Shown: positions 27,821 to 36,298 of the stretch, one piece after another
Numbering within the stretch: position 1 is the stretch's first letter
Layout: each line of letters opens with the position of its first letter
From: Cellulophaga sp. 20_2_10
GTDB taxonomy: Bacteria; Bacteroidota; Bacteroidia; Flavobacteriales; Flavobacteriaceae
Length of the DNA stretch: 64,000 bases
Reading direction: 5' to 3'
Assembly (NCBI RefSeq): GCF_023476645.1
Contig: NZ_JAMCOJ010000001.1
Span: forward strand, 744,001 to 808,000
Translations under genes and position numbers: made by a program
The notes under the pieces: generated by a model
What the model saw: the letters and a program-made list of their open reading frames with translations, nothing else
Database searches by the model: none
What the model was told of the DNA's origin: nothing

Positions 27821-28954
27821 TTACTCTTTATCTAAAGTATAGATGTAATGCATTTTTTTATCTATCATAGATTTTGGCATACTCCTAAACACCATATTTC
27901 TAATACTTGCTCCAAAACCTAAATGGGCAACTTTACCAGTTAACCAAGACTGATTTACAATAGAAGAGACCTTTTTATATCGTGTATTTTGAAATTCTGC
28001 AAATGTATTTTCAGTCTTCTCCTCAGCAATAATTTTAGCTAAAAAATAAGCATCTTCTATTGCCTGTGCGCCTCCTTGACCCATATTTGGAGTTGTAGCG
28101 TGGCCAGCATCACCTAGCAAACACACTTTATTAGAATACCATTTTTTAATTGGCTTAAGATCTATAATATCATTCCTAAGAATATTACTTGTATCTGTAT
28201 TTGCAATTAAATCTTTAACTACAGTTGTATAGTCTTCATATTTTTTAAGTAAATCATCTTTTAGCGTCTCTTTATTATCGGTTAAAAAAGGTTTACTTTT
28301 AACTACTGCAAACCAAGATGTTTTATCCTTAGACAACTTAGAGATCCCAAATCTTGTTTGCTTTCCCCACATTTCTAAACCACGATGATTAAAATCTACA
28401 GGTAACTTAAAATTTGTAACACCTCGCCAGCAGGTTTGTCCGCTATATCTAATTTCACTTTCAGGAACCAGTTGTTTACGTATTACAGAGTTTATACCAT
28501 CTGCTGCTATTAAATAGTTTACACTAGTTGTTGTAGCATCTAAAAACTGAAGTATTACTTCTTCTGTTGTTTCTGTGTAACTCTCTAAGCCTTTTCCCCA
28601 GCTAATATTAGTCTTAGGTACATTTTTAGACAATACCTTTTGCAACTCTGCTCTATGGATCGCTATTGTAGAATATCCGTATTCTTCCTTAGCTTCATCT
28701 TGTTTACTATCCGTAAGTGGTTTTAAGTCAGCCGTTGCAATCGTAATACGGTTTATAGAGTTGCCGGCTTCTTTTATCTGATCTAAAATACCTAACCACT
28801 CATACACCTTTAATGCATTTGGAGCTAACCATATTCCAGCACCAATGGCATTTATAGCATCTGATTTCTCATACAAATGATACGGTATATTTAACTTTTC
28901 AAAAGCTAAAGCCGTTGTTAACCCTCCAATACCAGCACCTATAATAGCGTACAT
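27821..28954 (-). CDS. FAD-dependent aromatic-type monooxygenase
   Basis: The 377-residue protein has the FAD-binding motif G-A-G-I-G-G-L (6-12) and the second FAD motif G-D-A-G-H-A-T-T-P-N-M-G-Q-G near residue 280, typical of PHBH-type flavin monooxygenases (UbiH, kynurenine and salicylate hydroxylases). Length fits the single-domain group. No membrane segment. The substrate is not evident; neighbours (acyltransferase, Kdo-type genes) give no clear pathway. Confidence 0.9.
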   Translation of the reverse strand: MYAIIGAGIGGLTTALAFEKLNIPYHLYEKSDAINAIGAGIWLAPNALKVYEWLGILDQIKEAGNSINRITIATADLKPLTDSKQDEAKEEYGYSTIAIHRAELQKVLSKNVPKTNISWGKGLESYTETTEEVILQFLDATTTSVNYLIAADGINSVIRKQLVPESEIRYSGQTCWRGVTNFKLPVDFNHRGLEMWGKQTRFGISKLSKDKTSWFAVVKSKPFLTDNKETLKDDLLKKYEDYTTVVKDLIANTDTSNILRNDIIDLKPIKKWYSNKVCLLGDAGHATTPNMGQGGAQAIEDAYFLAKIIAEEKTENTFAEFQNTRYKKVSSIVNQSWLTGKVAHLGFGASIRNMVFRSMPKSMIDKKMHYIYTLDKE

Positions 28955-28990
28955 TTTGTTCTAATTTATAGTTATTTATAAAATTACTAC

Positions 28991-29029
28991 AAAAAAAGCC
29001 GAAAGTGAATAAACACTTTCGGCTTTTTT
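28991..29029 (-). terminator. Intrinsic terminator after the KdnB-like gene
   Basis: Stem AAAGCCGAAAGTG with CACTTTCGGCTTT; on the minus strand it is followed by a T-run and lies 19 bases after the stop at 29048. Confidence 0.85.
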
Positions 29030-29047
29030 AAAATTATATAAAGTCTA

Positions 29048-30127
29048 TTATATTTTAGCGTAAATAGATCTTAATTTCTCTGGTGTTGCTGTTTTTTTCC
29101 ACTCTTTACCTAAAGCATTTTCCCATAGCGGCTCTAAGCTTAAAGCAACATTTATCATCGTAGTAAATTCTTCTTCAGTAAGGTCTTTACAAATACCTGT
29201 TGGTAATGTAATGTTGTGCTTATCCATCATTTTATAAAATACTTTTACACCTTCTGGGTAAAACTCCTCTAAATGATTAAAAACTAAACAGTTTCCTATA
29301 CCGTGTTTTACTCCTAACAAATAAGACAATCCGTAGCTTAATGCATGTGCTACACCTACTTGAGAGTAAGCAATACTCATACCACCGTGCCAAGATGCCA
29401 TCATTAATTTATCTCTAGACTCTGACTCTGGAATATCTTTTAGGTACACATCATTACAAAGCTCCATAGCTTTTTCGCCATAACTTTGACTAAAAGCATT
29501 TAAAAAAGTACCTTCTAAAGACTCTACACAGTGAATGTAACAATCCATACCCGTGTAAAACCATTGCTCTTTAGATACACCTTGCGTTAAATCTGGATCT
29601 AATACAACCTGATCAAAAGGAGTGTAATCTGAGTTTATACCTAATTTACGTTCTGGGCCTAATAATACAGTTGTTCTAGAAACCTCTGCACCTGTACCAC
29701 TAATTGTAGGTATACCTACATGGTAAATCGCTGGGTTTTTAACCAAATCCCATCCTTGGTATTCTGCAGAGCTACCTGGGTTGGTTAACATAATAGCTAC
29801 AGCCTTAGCCATATCTAATAAAGTACCGCCGCCAATACCTATAATACCAGAAGGCAACTCATTATACTCTGCCTTAATTTGTTCTACCAAAGCATCTACT
29901 TGGTATGTTTTTGGCTCAAATTCTGATGAAACAAATATAGTTTTATCATTCTCTACCAAGGGTATTCTAGTAGCTAACTCTTTTCCTTCAAAAACATCAT
30001 CAATTAAAAAAATAAAAGGTGCATTGGCACTTTTACGCTTCAATTTTAAAATATCTCCTATTTGGCTAAAACTACCGTTCCCAAAAATTACTCTAGGTAC
30101 CATTGGGAAATTTCTATATGTTGTCAT
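29048..30127 (-). CDS. Iron-containing alcohol dehydrogenase, KdnB-like (Kdo 8-oxidase candidate)
   Basis: The 359-residue protein has the NAD-binding G-G-G-T at 100-103 region and four metal ligands of the Fe-ADH family: Asp195, His199, His261 and His275. Its opening (F-P-M-V-P-R-V-I-F-G-N-G-S-F) and overall form resemble KdnB, the 3-deoxy-D-manno-octulosonate 8-oxidase of Shewanella, which makes the aldehyde later aminated to 8-amino-Kdo. kdsB and a HAD hydrolase lie just upstream on the same strand, which strengthens a Kdo-related role. The aminotransferase KdnA is not in the window. Substrate assignment is inference. Confidence 0.8.
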   Translation of the reverse strand: MTTYRNFPMVPRVIFGNGSFSQIGDILKLKRKSANAPFIFLIDDVFEGKELATRIPLVENDKTIFVSSEFEPKTYQVDALVEQIKAEYNELPSGIIGIGGGTLLDMAKAVAIMLTNPGSSAEYQGWDLVKNPAIYHVGIPTISGTGAEVSRTTVLLGPERKLGINSDYTPFDQVVLDPDLTQGVSKEQWFYTGMDCYIHCVESLEGTFLNAFSQSYGEKAMELCNDVYLKDIPESESRDKLMMASWHGGMSIAYSQVGVAHALSYGLSYLLGVKHGIGNCLVFNHLEEFYPEGVKVFYKMMDKHNITLPTGICKDLTEEEFTTMINVALSLEPLWENALGKEWKKTATPEKLRSIYAKI

Positions 30128-30155
30128 AGTATTATATCTATTAAGTATGATAAGA

Positions 30156-30163
30156 CAAATTTA
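30156..30163 (-). promoter_or_regulatory. Possible promoter of the KdnB-like gene, -7 box TAAATTTG
   Basis: TAnnTTTG match on the minus strand in the 81-bp gap between the HAD gene and the KdnB-like gene; no -33 TTG. It allows separate expression of the last gene. Confidence 0.4.
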
Positions 30164-30208
30164 AGAAAACCTATCTTGTTATGTGAATTTCTTTTTCTAA
30201 AAAAAATG

Positions 30209-30913
30209 TTATTTTAAGTAGTCTAAAATATCTTCAATCTTGTCTAAAGTTAAATAGGTGTTAGATTCCTCTTCTTCTTTTGATACCGTTTCATGTACCC
30301 AAGTGGTATGAAAAGGAATATGAACCGCCTGCGCACCCAACTTAACAATAGGCAACACATCTGACTTTAAAGAATTGCCAAGCATTATAAATTCTGATGT
30401 TTTAATTTGAAGGTGATCTAATAAATTTTTATAGTTAGATTCTTTTTTATCGCTTAGAACTTCTACGTGATGAAAATATTTTTGCAAACCAGATTTCTCT
30501 AGCTTCTGTTCTTGGTCTAACAAATCTCCTTTGGTTAAAACTATTAATCTGTATTTAGATTGAAGCTTTTGCAAAACAGACTCAACACCAGGTAGTAGTT
30601 CTACCGGTTGCGCTATCATCTCTTTACCAATATCTAAAATTTTTGCTATTACAGAATTGCTTACTTTGTTGTTAGACAGCTCTAGAGCCGACTCTACCAT
30701 AGACAATACAAATGCTTTTATGCCGTACCCGTAACGACCTAAATTTTGCATTTCCATTTTAAACAATTCCTGATCTATTTTATTTTTAGTTTCGTACCCT
30801 TCTAACAACTCTGCAAAACGCTCTTCTGCTTCTCTAAAGTACGTTTCATTAACCCAAAGTGTATCATCGGCATCAAACCCAATAACTTTTATATTCTTGT
30901 AATCTACTTCCAT
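30209..30913 (-). CDS. HAD-superfamily hydrolase
   Basis: The 234-residue protein has HAD motif I D-A-D-D-T-L-W (15-21), motif II L-T-K-G-D around residue 126 and a late motif with L-G-N-S-L-K-S-D. It looks like a class-I capped phosphatase of the YjjG/phosphoglycolate type. Its first codons overlap the end of kdsB by 10 bp, so translation is coupled. It may be the Kdo-8-phosphate phosphatase-like step or a general house-cleaning phosphatase; bacterial KdsC is usually shorter and capless, so KdsC itself is unlikely. Confidence 0.85.
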   Translation of the reverse strand: MEVDYKNIKVIGFDADDTLWVNETYFREAEERFAELLEGYETKNKIDQELFKMEMQNLGRYGYGIKAFVLSMVESALELSNNKVSNSVIAKILDIGKEMIAQPVELLPGVESVLQKLQSKYRLIVLTKGDLLDQEQKLEKSGLQKYFHHVEVLSDKKESNYKNLLDHLQIKTSEFIMLGNSLKSDVLPIVKLGAQAVHIPFHTTWVHETVSKEEEESNTYLTLDKIEDILDYLK

Positions 30914-31632
30914 TCTGCCTGCGCTCTTTCTAAATCTTCTGGTGTATCTATCTCTATACCAGATGAATTATCTACAATCATTTTTATTTTTTTTCCATAT
31001 TCTAAATAGCGTATACACTCTACTTTTTCTGATGCTTCTAAAGGCAACATAGGCAAGTTGTAAAAATCCATTAAAGCAGATTTTCTAAAAGCATAAACCC
31101 CTTTATGCTCGTAGTATTTAAGATCTACATTTTTTTCTCTAGGATATGGTATTGGAGAGCGAGAGAAGTACAATGCAAAATTTCTATTATCTACTATTAC
31201 TTTTACAAAGTTTGGATCTTTAATATCTTCCTCATTTGTCATTTCTGACATAATAGTAGCAAGATCTATTTCTTTTTTTTCATCGTTCTTAAAAACAGAT
31301 AACAACTCTTCTAATCCTTCTTTAGGAGTAAAAGGCTCATCACCCTGAATATTAAAAACAATATCTACATCCATATTTTCTACAGCCTCCGCTATACGGT
31401 CGCTACCACACTCGTGCTCCTTAACACTCATTATAGCCTTACCGCCAGCTTCTGTAATGGTATTGTAAATAGTATCGCTATCTGTAACAACAAAAACAGT
31501 ATCAAACAAATTTGTTTTTACAGCAGTTTCATAAGTTCTAACAATTACAGGTTTACCTGCTAAATTCTGCATTAGTTTACCCGGAAATCTAGATGCTGCA
31601 TAACGCGCAGGAATCATTGCAATAATCTTCAT
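30904..31632 (-). CDS. kdsB: 3-deoxy-manno-octulosonate cytidylyltransferase
   Basis: The 242-residue protein activates Kdo (or 8-amino-Kdo in organisms that make it) as CMP-sugar for lipid A core assembly. The CTP loop [13 protein letters not shown] is at 7-19; Q-G-D-E-P-F and P-Y-P-R-E motifs follow, and the length is the family norm. It overlaps the HAD hydrolase gene by 10 bp and lies 28 bp after the DUF4126 gene across a three-copy 8-bp repeat. Confidence 0.95.
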   Translation of the reverse strand: MKIIAMIPARYAASRFPGKLMQNLAGKPVIVRTYETAVKTNLFDTVFVVTDSDTIYNTITEAGGKAIMSVKEHECGSDRIAEAVENMDVDIVFNIQGDEPFTPKEGLEELLSVFKNDEKKEIDLATIMSEMTNEEDIKDPNFVKVIVDNRNFALYFSRSPIPYPREKNVDLKYYEHKGVYAFRKSALMDFYNLPMLPLEASEKVECIRYLEYGKKIKMIVDNSSGIEIDTPEDLERAQAEWK

Positions 31633-31640
31633 GTATCTCT

Positions 31641-31664
31641 TTTTCTAGTTTTCTAGTTTTCTAT
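31641..31664 (-). repeat. Three-copy 8-bp tandem repeat between DUF4126 gene and kdsB
   Basis: On the plus strand the unit TTTTCTAG appears twice and a third time as TTTTCTAT. The array contains the DUF4126 stop codon (TAG) and ends about 9 bases before the kdsB ATG on the minus strand. Copy-number change would alter the spacing upstream of kdsB. Confidence 0.7.
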
Positions 31665-32230
31665 TTTTTACGTCTGGGCATTAATTTTCTGTACATTCTA
31701 AAAATTAATGTCAATATTATTACCACCAAAACAGCACCAATTACAGGAGCAATAATGGCCGCTGTAGATACAACCACAGCTGTACCTGTTTCTACTGTTG
31801 CTATAACGGGGTTTGCTAAGCCGCCTGTTGTTGCTGTAGATGTTAATCTTGTTGCGGCGGAAGTTCCTTTAATAGCACTAGCGGTACCACCACCAGCTAT
31901 TATAGCTAAAGACCAAGTTACTACGGGGTCTAAATTAGCTATTGTAGATACCATTACCGCTGTACCAGCTATAGCTGCCAAAGGTACGGCAGCAGTATCT
32001 AAAATATTGTCTACCCAAGGAATAAAATAAGCAAAAACTTCAACAAATGTAGCTACACCTAAAACTATTAATGCTGGTAAACTTCCTATCCAATTCCAGC
32101 TCTCATTTACTTCCCAAACCCCAAAATATGCGGCTAAACTTAGTGCAAATAAAGGTAAAAAGACTCTGAAGCCCACAGATGTGGCTAAACCTATTCCTAA
32201 AAAAATACTTATAATGGTTTCTGATGTCAT
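31661..32230 (-). CDS. DUF4126 domain-containing membrane protein
   Basis: The 189-residue protein has four or five hydrophobic helices: about 5-35, 50-70, 80-115 and 140-180, with glycine/alanine-rich segments and a basic C-terminus (R-K-L-M-P-R-R-K-K). This matches the DUF4126 family, inner-membrane proteins of unknown function. It is upstream of kdsB on the same strand with a 28-bp gap, so it may be cotranscribed with the sugar genes. Confidence 0.85.
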   Translation of the reverse strand: MTSETIISIFLGIGLATSVGFRVFLPLFALSLAAYFGVWEVNESWNWIGSLPALIVLGVATFVEVFAYFIPWVDNILDTAAVPLAAIAGTAVMVSTIANLDPVVTWSLAIIAGGGTASAIKGTSAATRLTSTATTGGLANPVIATVETGTAVVVSTAAIIAPVIGAVLVVIILTLIFRMYRKLMPRRKK

Positions 32231-32312
32231 TTGTAATGGTTTTATGTGTTTAAACTACTTATAAAAAGCAGCTATATGGTTAGTTATACACATATATTAT
32301 ACCAAAAATAGG

Positions 32313-33752
32313 TTATTCCCAATCAAGAAAAAAATCGTTCTTAAATCCTATAAGGTACAGTTTCTTTTTTGCTCTTGTTACAGCGGTATATAGCCAACGC
32401 AAATAATCTTTATCTATACCGTTTGGCAAGTATGGCTGTTCTACAAAAACAGTGTCCCACTGTCCGCCTTGGGACTTATGACATGTTATAGCGTAAGAGA
32501 ACTTCACCTGTAGCGCATTAAAATACTTATTGTTTTTAACCTTTAAAAACTTTTTATATTTAGAGGTTTCATCTGCATAATCTAACATTACTTCTTGGTA
32601 CAATCTATTGCTATCCTCATAAGGTAAAGATGGCGTTTCTGCATCTATGGTATCTAACATCAAAACAGTCTCAAACGGAGGCATATTAGGATAATCTACC
32701 ATTTTTACGTTTACTTCTGCAAACTTAAAACCGTATAATTCTTTTATGGCAAAAATCTCTAAAATTTCTATAATATCGCCGTTAGCAATAAAGCCTGCTT
32801 CTGTGGTTGGTTTAATCCAGAAATAGTTGTTTTTAACCACCATCATGTAATCACCGGTAGCTATTACGTTTTCTAGGTATAAAATTCTGCCTCTAATATT
32901 GGCATTGTATAAGTTCGCTCTTTTGTTAGAGCGCACTATAAAAGCTGTTTCTTCTTTTCCGTTTTGAGAGTAAGAGTCTTCTATAGCTTCTAAAATATCG
33001 TTCCCTTCTATTAAACGTACAATGTCTTTATAGGGGTTAACATCAAACTTAAAATCTTCAAAAAAACTACCGTGTAGTTGCTCTCTTAAATTTGTTGCGT
33101 TCATTAAAATACCAGAGTCTTCTGCTTGCCTCATTACTTCATCTAACTCTACCCTAGTTACTTCTTTATTGTAATTTAAAGACAAACGGTCTTCATCCAA
33201 AGCCGGACTAATATCTAATCTAACGGGTGGTAACTGAGCCGTATCTCCTATTAAAATTAACTTGCAATTTTTACCAGAATACACATAAGACATTAAATCA
33301 TCTAACAAAGAACCGTTTTCAAACAACTTAGAATCAGATGGTGCATCTGGTATCATAGAAGCTTCATCTACTACAAAAACAGTATCTGTATGCTTATTTG
33401 GCGCTAGGGTAAATTGTATACCTCCACCACTCTGCTTTTTGGGGAAATATATTTTTTTGTGTATCGTTAATGCCTTTGTATTTGCGTAATTAGACATTAC
33501 TTTAGCTGCTCTACCAGTTGGCGCTAACAAAACGGCTTTCATTTTAACATGCCATAGATTTGTCACAATAGTGCCTATAATTGTTGTTTTTCCCGTTCCA
33601 GCATATCCTTTTAACAGAAATAGCGTGTCTTTTTCCTTTGAAACTAGAAACTGTGAGAGCTTTTCTAAAGTTATAAGTTGCTTTAAAGTAGGCTCAAAAG
33701 GAAATTTATCTTTTAAAATTGTAAAAAACGATGTTGAGGTAGGTAGATTCAT
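32313..33752 (-). CDS. RecD-like superfamily 1 helicase / AAA ATPase
   Basis: The 479-residue protein has Walker A G-Y-A-G-T-G-K-T-T (49-57), Walker B D-E-A-S (129-132), a Q-L-P-P-V sensor element, the SF1B motif C-H-K-S-Q-G near residue 425 and the last motif Y-T-A-V-T-R-A-K-K. It is close in size to phage Dda and to stand-alone RecD2 cores without N-terminal domains. It should unwind DNA 5' to 3' in repair or replication. A -7 box (TATCTTTG) just upstream suggests a very short leader. Confidence 0.88.
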   Translation of the reverse strand: MNLPTSTSFFTILKDKFPFEPTLKQLITLEKLSQFLVSKEKDTLFLLKGYAGTGKTTIIGTIVTNLWHVKMKAVLLAPTGRAAKVMSNYANTKALTIHKKIYFPKKQSGGGIQFTLAPNKHTDTVFVVDEASMIPDAPSDSKLFENGSLLDDLMSYVYSGKNCKLILIGDTAQLPPVRLDISPALDEDRLSLNYNKEVTRVELDEVMRQAEDSGILMNATNLREQLHGSFFEDFKFDVNPYKDIVRLIEGNDILEAIEDSYSQNGKEETAFIVRSNKRANLYNANIRGRILYLENVIATGDYMMVVKNNYFWIKPTTEAGFIANGDIIEILEIFAIKELYGFKFAEVNVKMVDYPNMPPFETVLMLDTIDAETPSLPYEDSNRLYQEVMLDYADETSKYKKFLKVKNNKYFNALQVKFSYAITCHKSQGGQWDTVFVEQPYLPNGIDKDYLRWLYTAVTRAKKKLYLIGFKNDFFLDWE

Positions 33753-33759
33753 ATGTGTT

Positions 33760-33767
33760 CAAAGATA
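33760..33767 (-). promoter_or_regulatory. Helicase gene promoter, -7 box TATCTTTG
   Basis: TAnnTTTG match on the minus strand ending 7 bases before the ATG at 33752, which implies a nearly leaderless message. Confidence 0.45.
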
Positions 33768-33793
33768 ATGATGAAATTTAAGCTGAAATACTT

Positions 33794-33821
33794 TTGTGAT
33801 TAAAAAAAAATTGTAGATTTG
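33794..33821 (+). promoter_or_regulatory. Promoter TTG-N17-TAGATTTG for the 33856 operon
   Basis: TTG at 33794-33796, a 17-base spacer and TAGATTTG at 33814-33821; 34 bases before the ATG. Confidence 0.65.
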
Positions 33822-33855
33822 TGACAAACCACTAAATAAAAACAACAGTATACTG

Positions 33856-34509
33856 ATGAAAACCGTAATTAAAATTGTTCTTTGGTTAGCAGCTATCTTT
33901 TTTGGATACATGATCTACCAATCTGTAAATGGTCCTATAGAATTTAAAAAAGTAAAACAAGAGCGCTTTCAAGCTGTAGTAAATTCTCTAAAAGATATTA
34001 GAGATGTACAAGAAGCTCATAAATCTGCCACTGGTAAATTTGCTCCTAATTTTAAAGCTTTAGTTAATTTTGTAGAAAAAGGAAACTACTATATTATACA
34101 ACAAAGAGATTCGTCTTATATGGAGTATGATAAAGGTTTTGGTATTGATTTACAAAAAGATGTAAAAATTCTAGATACTTTAAGCGTAGTACCTGTTAAA
34201 GATTCTTTATTTAAATCTGATAAGAGATATGAAAGAATGATGTTTGTTCCTTTCTCTAAAGATGGTAAAACTGAATTTAAAATGAGTACAGCTACTATTG
34301 AAAAAGGTGGTAAATCTGTTTCTGTATTTAAAGCTTCTACTAAAAAAGATGTTGTTTTATACGATCAGCCAAAAGATTTAACAGAAAGAGAGAACGTTTT
34401 AAATAGTGTTGAAGAAATAAACGGCGATGAAATTATTGTTGGTGACTTAGAAGACGTAAGCACTAGTGGTAACTGGCCTCCGATCTATGACAGAAAAACA
34501 AAAAAATAA
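33856..34509 (+). CDS. Unknown membrane-anchored protein with pilin-like N-terminal helix
   Basis: The 217-residue protein has one N-terminal membrane helix (residues 5-24). A long amphipathic helix follows (Q-E-R-F-Q-A-V-V-N-S-L-K-D-I-R-D-V-Q-E) and then G-K-F-A-P-N-F-K-A-L, reminiscent of pseudopilin or GspH-like layouts, though no prepilin cleavage site is visible. The remainder is a basic beta-rich domain, probably periplasmic. It is the first gene of an operon with the DUF3822 protein and rsmD, and its end overlaps the next gene by 23 bp. I know such a gene only as a conserved flavobacterial hypothetical. Confidence 0.75.
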   Translation: MKTVIKIVLWLAAIFFGYMIYQSVNGPIEFKKVKQERFQAVVNSLKDIRDVQEAHKSATGKFAPNFKALVNFVEKGNYYIIQQRDSSYMEYDKGFGIDLQKDVKILDTLSVVPVKDSLFKSDKRYERMMFVPFSKDGKTEFKMSTATIEKGGKSVSVFKASTKKDVVLYDQPKDLTERENVLNSVEEINGDEIIVGDLEDVSTSGNWPPIYDRKTKK

Positions 34510-35314
34510 TACGTTAGATTCTACATCTAATTATAAAAAATTGTCCATTCAAATTAGTTTGAATGGACTTTCTTTTTGTGTTGTTGATACACTAGATAAT
34601 TCTATTTTAGTATCAGACCAAAAAACTTTTGATGAAGAACTAAACCCTATAGAGTTAGAAAAAGAGTTGGTTACTATGTTTACTGAACATAAAATTACCA
34701 CGCAAAAATTTTCTGAGGTCATAGGTATACATCGAAATACACTTTTTTGTTTTGTTCCTAAACCACTGTTTGTTGAGGAAGAAGCAAAAAATTATTTAAA
34801 ATACAATACCAAAGTTTTAGCTACAGACCTAATAGCGCAAGACGAGATTACCAACTACGAGATTATAAACCTATACGTACCGCTGGTTAATATAAACAAT
34901 TATATCTATGACCTATTTGGTGAGTTTACTTATAAACACAGCTCGTCTATACTAACTTCCTCATTGTTAAATGCAAATACAAATAATGACATTACCTGTT
35001 ATATTTACGCATCTGAAAAACAGATGGATATAACTGTTCTTGACAAGAAAAAATTATTGCTTTTTAACAGTTTTGAATATACGACCACTGAAGACTTTTT
35101 ATACTATTTACTCTTTACTTGTGAGCAATTAAAGTTAAATAACGAAACACTACTACTTAGACTTTTTGGAGAAATAGAAGAGGATAGTGCTATTTACAAA
35201 GGAAGCCACAAACATTTTAAAAATGTTTCTATATACGCTCCTGACAGCAGTACTTTTCAATTAGGAGATTACACTAAAAAAAACATAGACCTTACCATCT
35301 TAAACGCTTTATAA
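34487..35314 (+). CDS. DUF3822 family protein
   Basis: From the ATG at 34487 the protein has 275 residues; a GTG at 34466 would add seven residues without support. It resembles the DUF3822 family of Bacteroidota: a duplicated actin-like fold beginning L-S-I-Q-I-S-L-N-G-L-S-F-C-V-V-D, possibly related to PilM-type ATPase folds but without clear nucleotide-binding residues. Function unknown. It overlaps the upstream gene by 23 bp and shares its stop/start (TAATG) with rsmD, so the three are translationally coupled. Confidence 0.8.
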   Translation: MTEKQKNNTLDSTSNYKKLSIQISLNGLSFCVVDTLDNSILVSDQKTFDEELNPIELEKELVTMFTEHKITTQKFSEVIGIHRNTLFCFVPKPLFVEEEAKNYLKYNTKVLATDLIAQDEITNYEIINLYVPLVNINNYIYDLFGEFTYKHSSSILTSSLLNANTNNDITCYIYASEKQMDITVLDKKKLLLFNSFEYTTTEDFLYYLLFTCEQLKLNNETLLLRLFGEIEEDSAIYKGSHKHFKNVSIYAPDSSTFQLGDYTKKNIDLTILNAL

Positions 35315-35862
35315 TGCGCATAATATCTGGAAAACACAAAAGTAAACGTATAACAGCTCCAAAAAGATTGCCTGTTAGACCAACAACTGATATGGCTAAA
35401 GAAGCCATATTTAACATCTTAAACAATCATTATTATTTTGAAGATGTTAGTCTTTTAGACTTATTTTCTGGTACAGGTAACATTAGCTACGAGTTTGCTT
35501 CTCGTGGTACAGAAAATATTATTTGTGTCGATGCAGATTATGGCTGTATTAAATTTATAAATCAGATTGCAAAAGAGCTAGATTTTAATTTATCTACTGT
35601 AAAAAGTGATGTTTTTAAATATTTAGAACGTACTTCTATAAAATCTAATGTAATTTTTGCAGACCCACCATACGACATATCACTAGAAAACTTTTCTAAA
35701 ATTCCGGAATTAGTATTTAAAAATGAACTACTTCTAGAAGACGGAATGTTGATAGTAGAACACTCTAAACACACCAAATTAGAACATCTACCCCATTTTT
35801 CTTACGCAAAAAGATATGGAGGAAGTGTTTTTAGCTTTTTTGAAAATAAATCTGAAGAATAA
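35314..35862 (+). CDS. rsmD: 16S rRNA (guanine(966)-N(2))-methyltransferase
   Basis: The 182-residue protein has methyltransferase motif I L-D-L-F-S-G-T-G-N (48-56), the acidic loop V-D-A-D and the amino-methyltransferase motif D-P-P-Y (117-120). The opening M-R-I-I-S-G-K-H-K-S-K-R is characteristic of RsmD. It methylates G966 of 16S rRNA. Its ATG shares a base with the DUF3822 stop. The stop lies only a few bases from the 3' end of the convergent RNase P RNA gene. Confidence 0.93.
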   Translation: MRIISGKHKSKRITAPKRLPVRPTTDMAKEAIFNILNNHYYFEDVSLLDLFSGTGNISYEFASRGTENIICVDADYGCIKFINQIAKELDFNLSTVKSDVFKYLERTSIKSNVIFADPPYDISLENFSKIPELVFKNELLLEDGMLIVEHSKHTKLEHLPHFSYAKRYGGSVFSFFENKSEE

Positions 35863-35866
35863 AAAA

Positions 35867-36176
35867 AGAGCAGGCAATAAGCCGGATTCTGTAAAGCTTC
35901 TAAAAGAAACTCCCCTATCATTTATCTAGGCTTTTGGTTACCCAAAAGCTCAAACCGCCTACCCTTTAGCTTGGGCGTGTACCCTTATAACGCTAATTTA
36001 CATGGCGTTGCACCGCATAGAGTTTACCTGGTTTCACTACAGCATTACCTGTACATACTTTCTGCTGCACTTGTCCTCGTCTTACAACGGACGGGCGTTA
36101 CCCGCTATACTGCACTATGGTGTCCGGACTTTCCTCTTTACAAAATAAATTGTAAAGCGATAGAGTAACCTGCTCG
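35867..36176 (-). ncRNA. rnpB: RNase P RNA (type A)
   Basis: On the minus strand the sequence contains the universal 5' element GAGGAAAGTCCGGAC, the GTAACGCCCG region, the ACAGTAATG-like segment of the core and the 3' element ACAGAATCCGGCTTAT. The P1 helix pairs GAGCAGG at one end with CCTGCTC at the other, fixing the ends to within a few bases. The RNA is the catalytic part of RNase P, which removes 5' leaders from pre-tRNA. A U-run after P1 can serve as terminator. Length about 310 bases. Confidence 0.95.
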
Positions 36177-36179
36177 CGG

Positions 36180-36187
36180 CAAAGGTA
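36180..36187 (-). promoter_or_regulatory. rnpB promoter, -7 box TACCTTTG
   Basis: A perfect TAnnTTTG on the minus strand, placed so that transcription would begin within a base or two of the P1 helix of RNase P RNA. No TTG at the -33 position. Confidence 0.65.
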
Positions 36188-36252
36188 ATTTAATTGTTGA
36201 TAAGTAAGTACTATATCTTTACAAAATACAAGGTAAAATAAGAGGGTATTTT

Positions 36253-36260
36253 TATATTTG
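36253..36260 (+). promoter_or_regulatory. dnaX promoter, -7 box TATATTTG
   Basis: TAnnTTTG match 38 bases before the TTG start of dnaX; no -33 TTG at the right distance. Confidence 0.5.
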
Positions 36261-36298
36261 TAGTGTTAACAGTAGTTCACTAAATAAAAGCAATATAA

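Noticed and set aside
31755-32030. Plus-strand open frame of 91 codons, Val/Ala-rich
   Set aside because: Antisense image of the Gly/Ala-rich DUF4126 membrane protein.
35971-36168. Open frame of 65 codons on the plus strand
   Set aside because: It lies wholly inside the RNase P RNA gene, antisense to it, and has no protein-like features.
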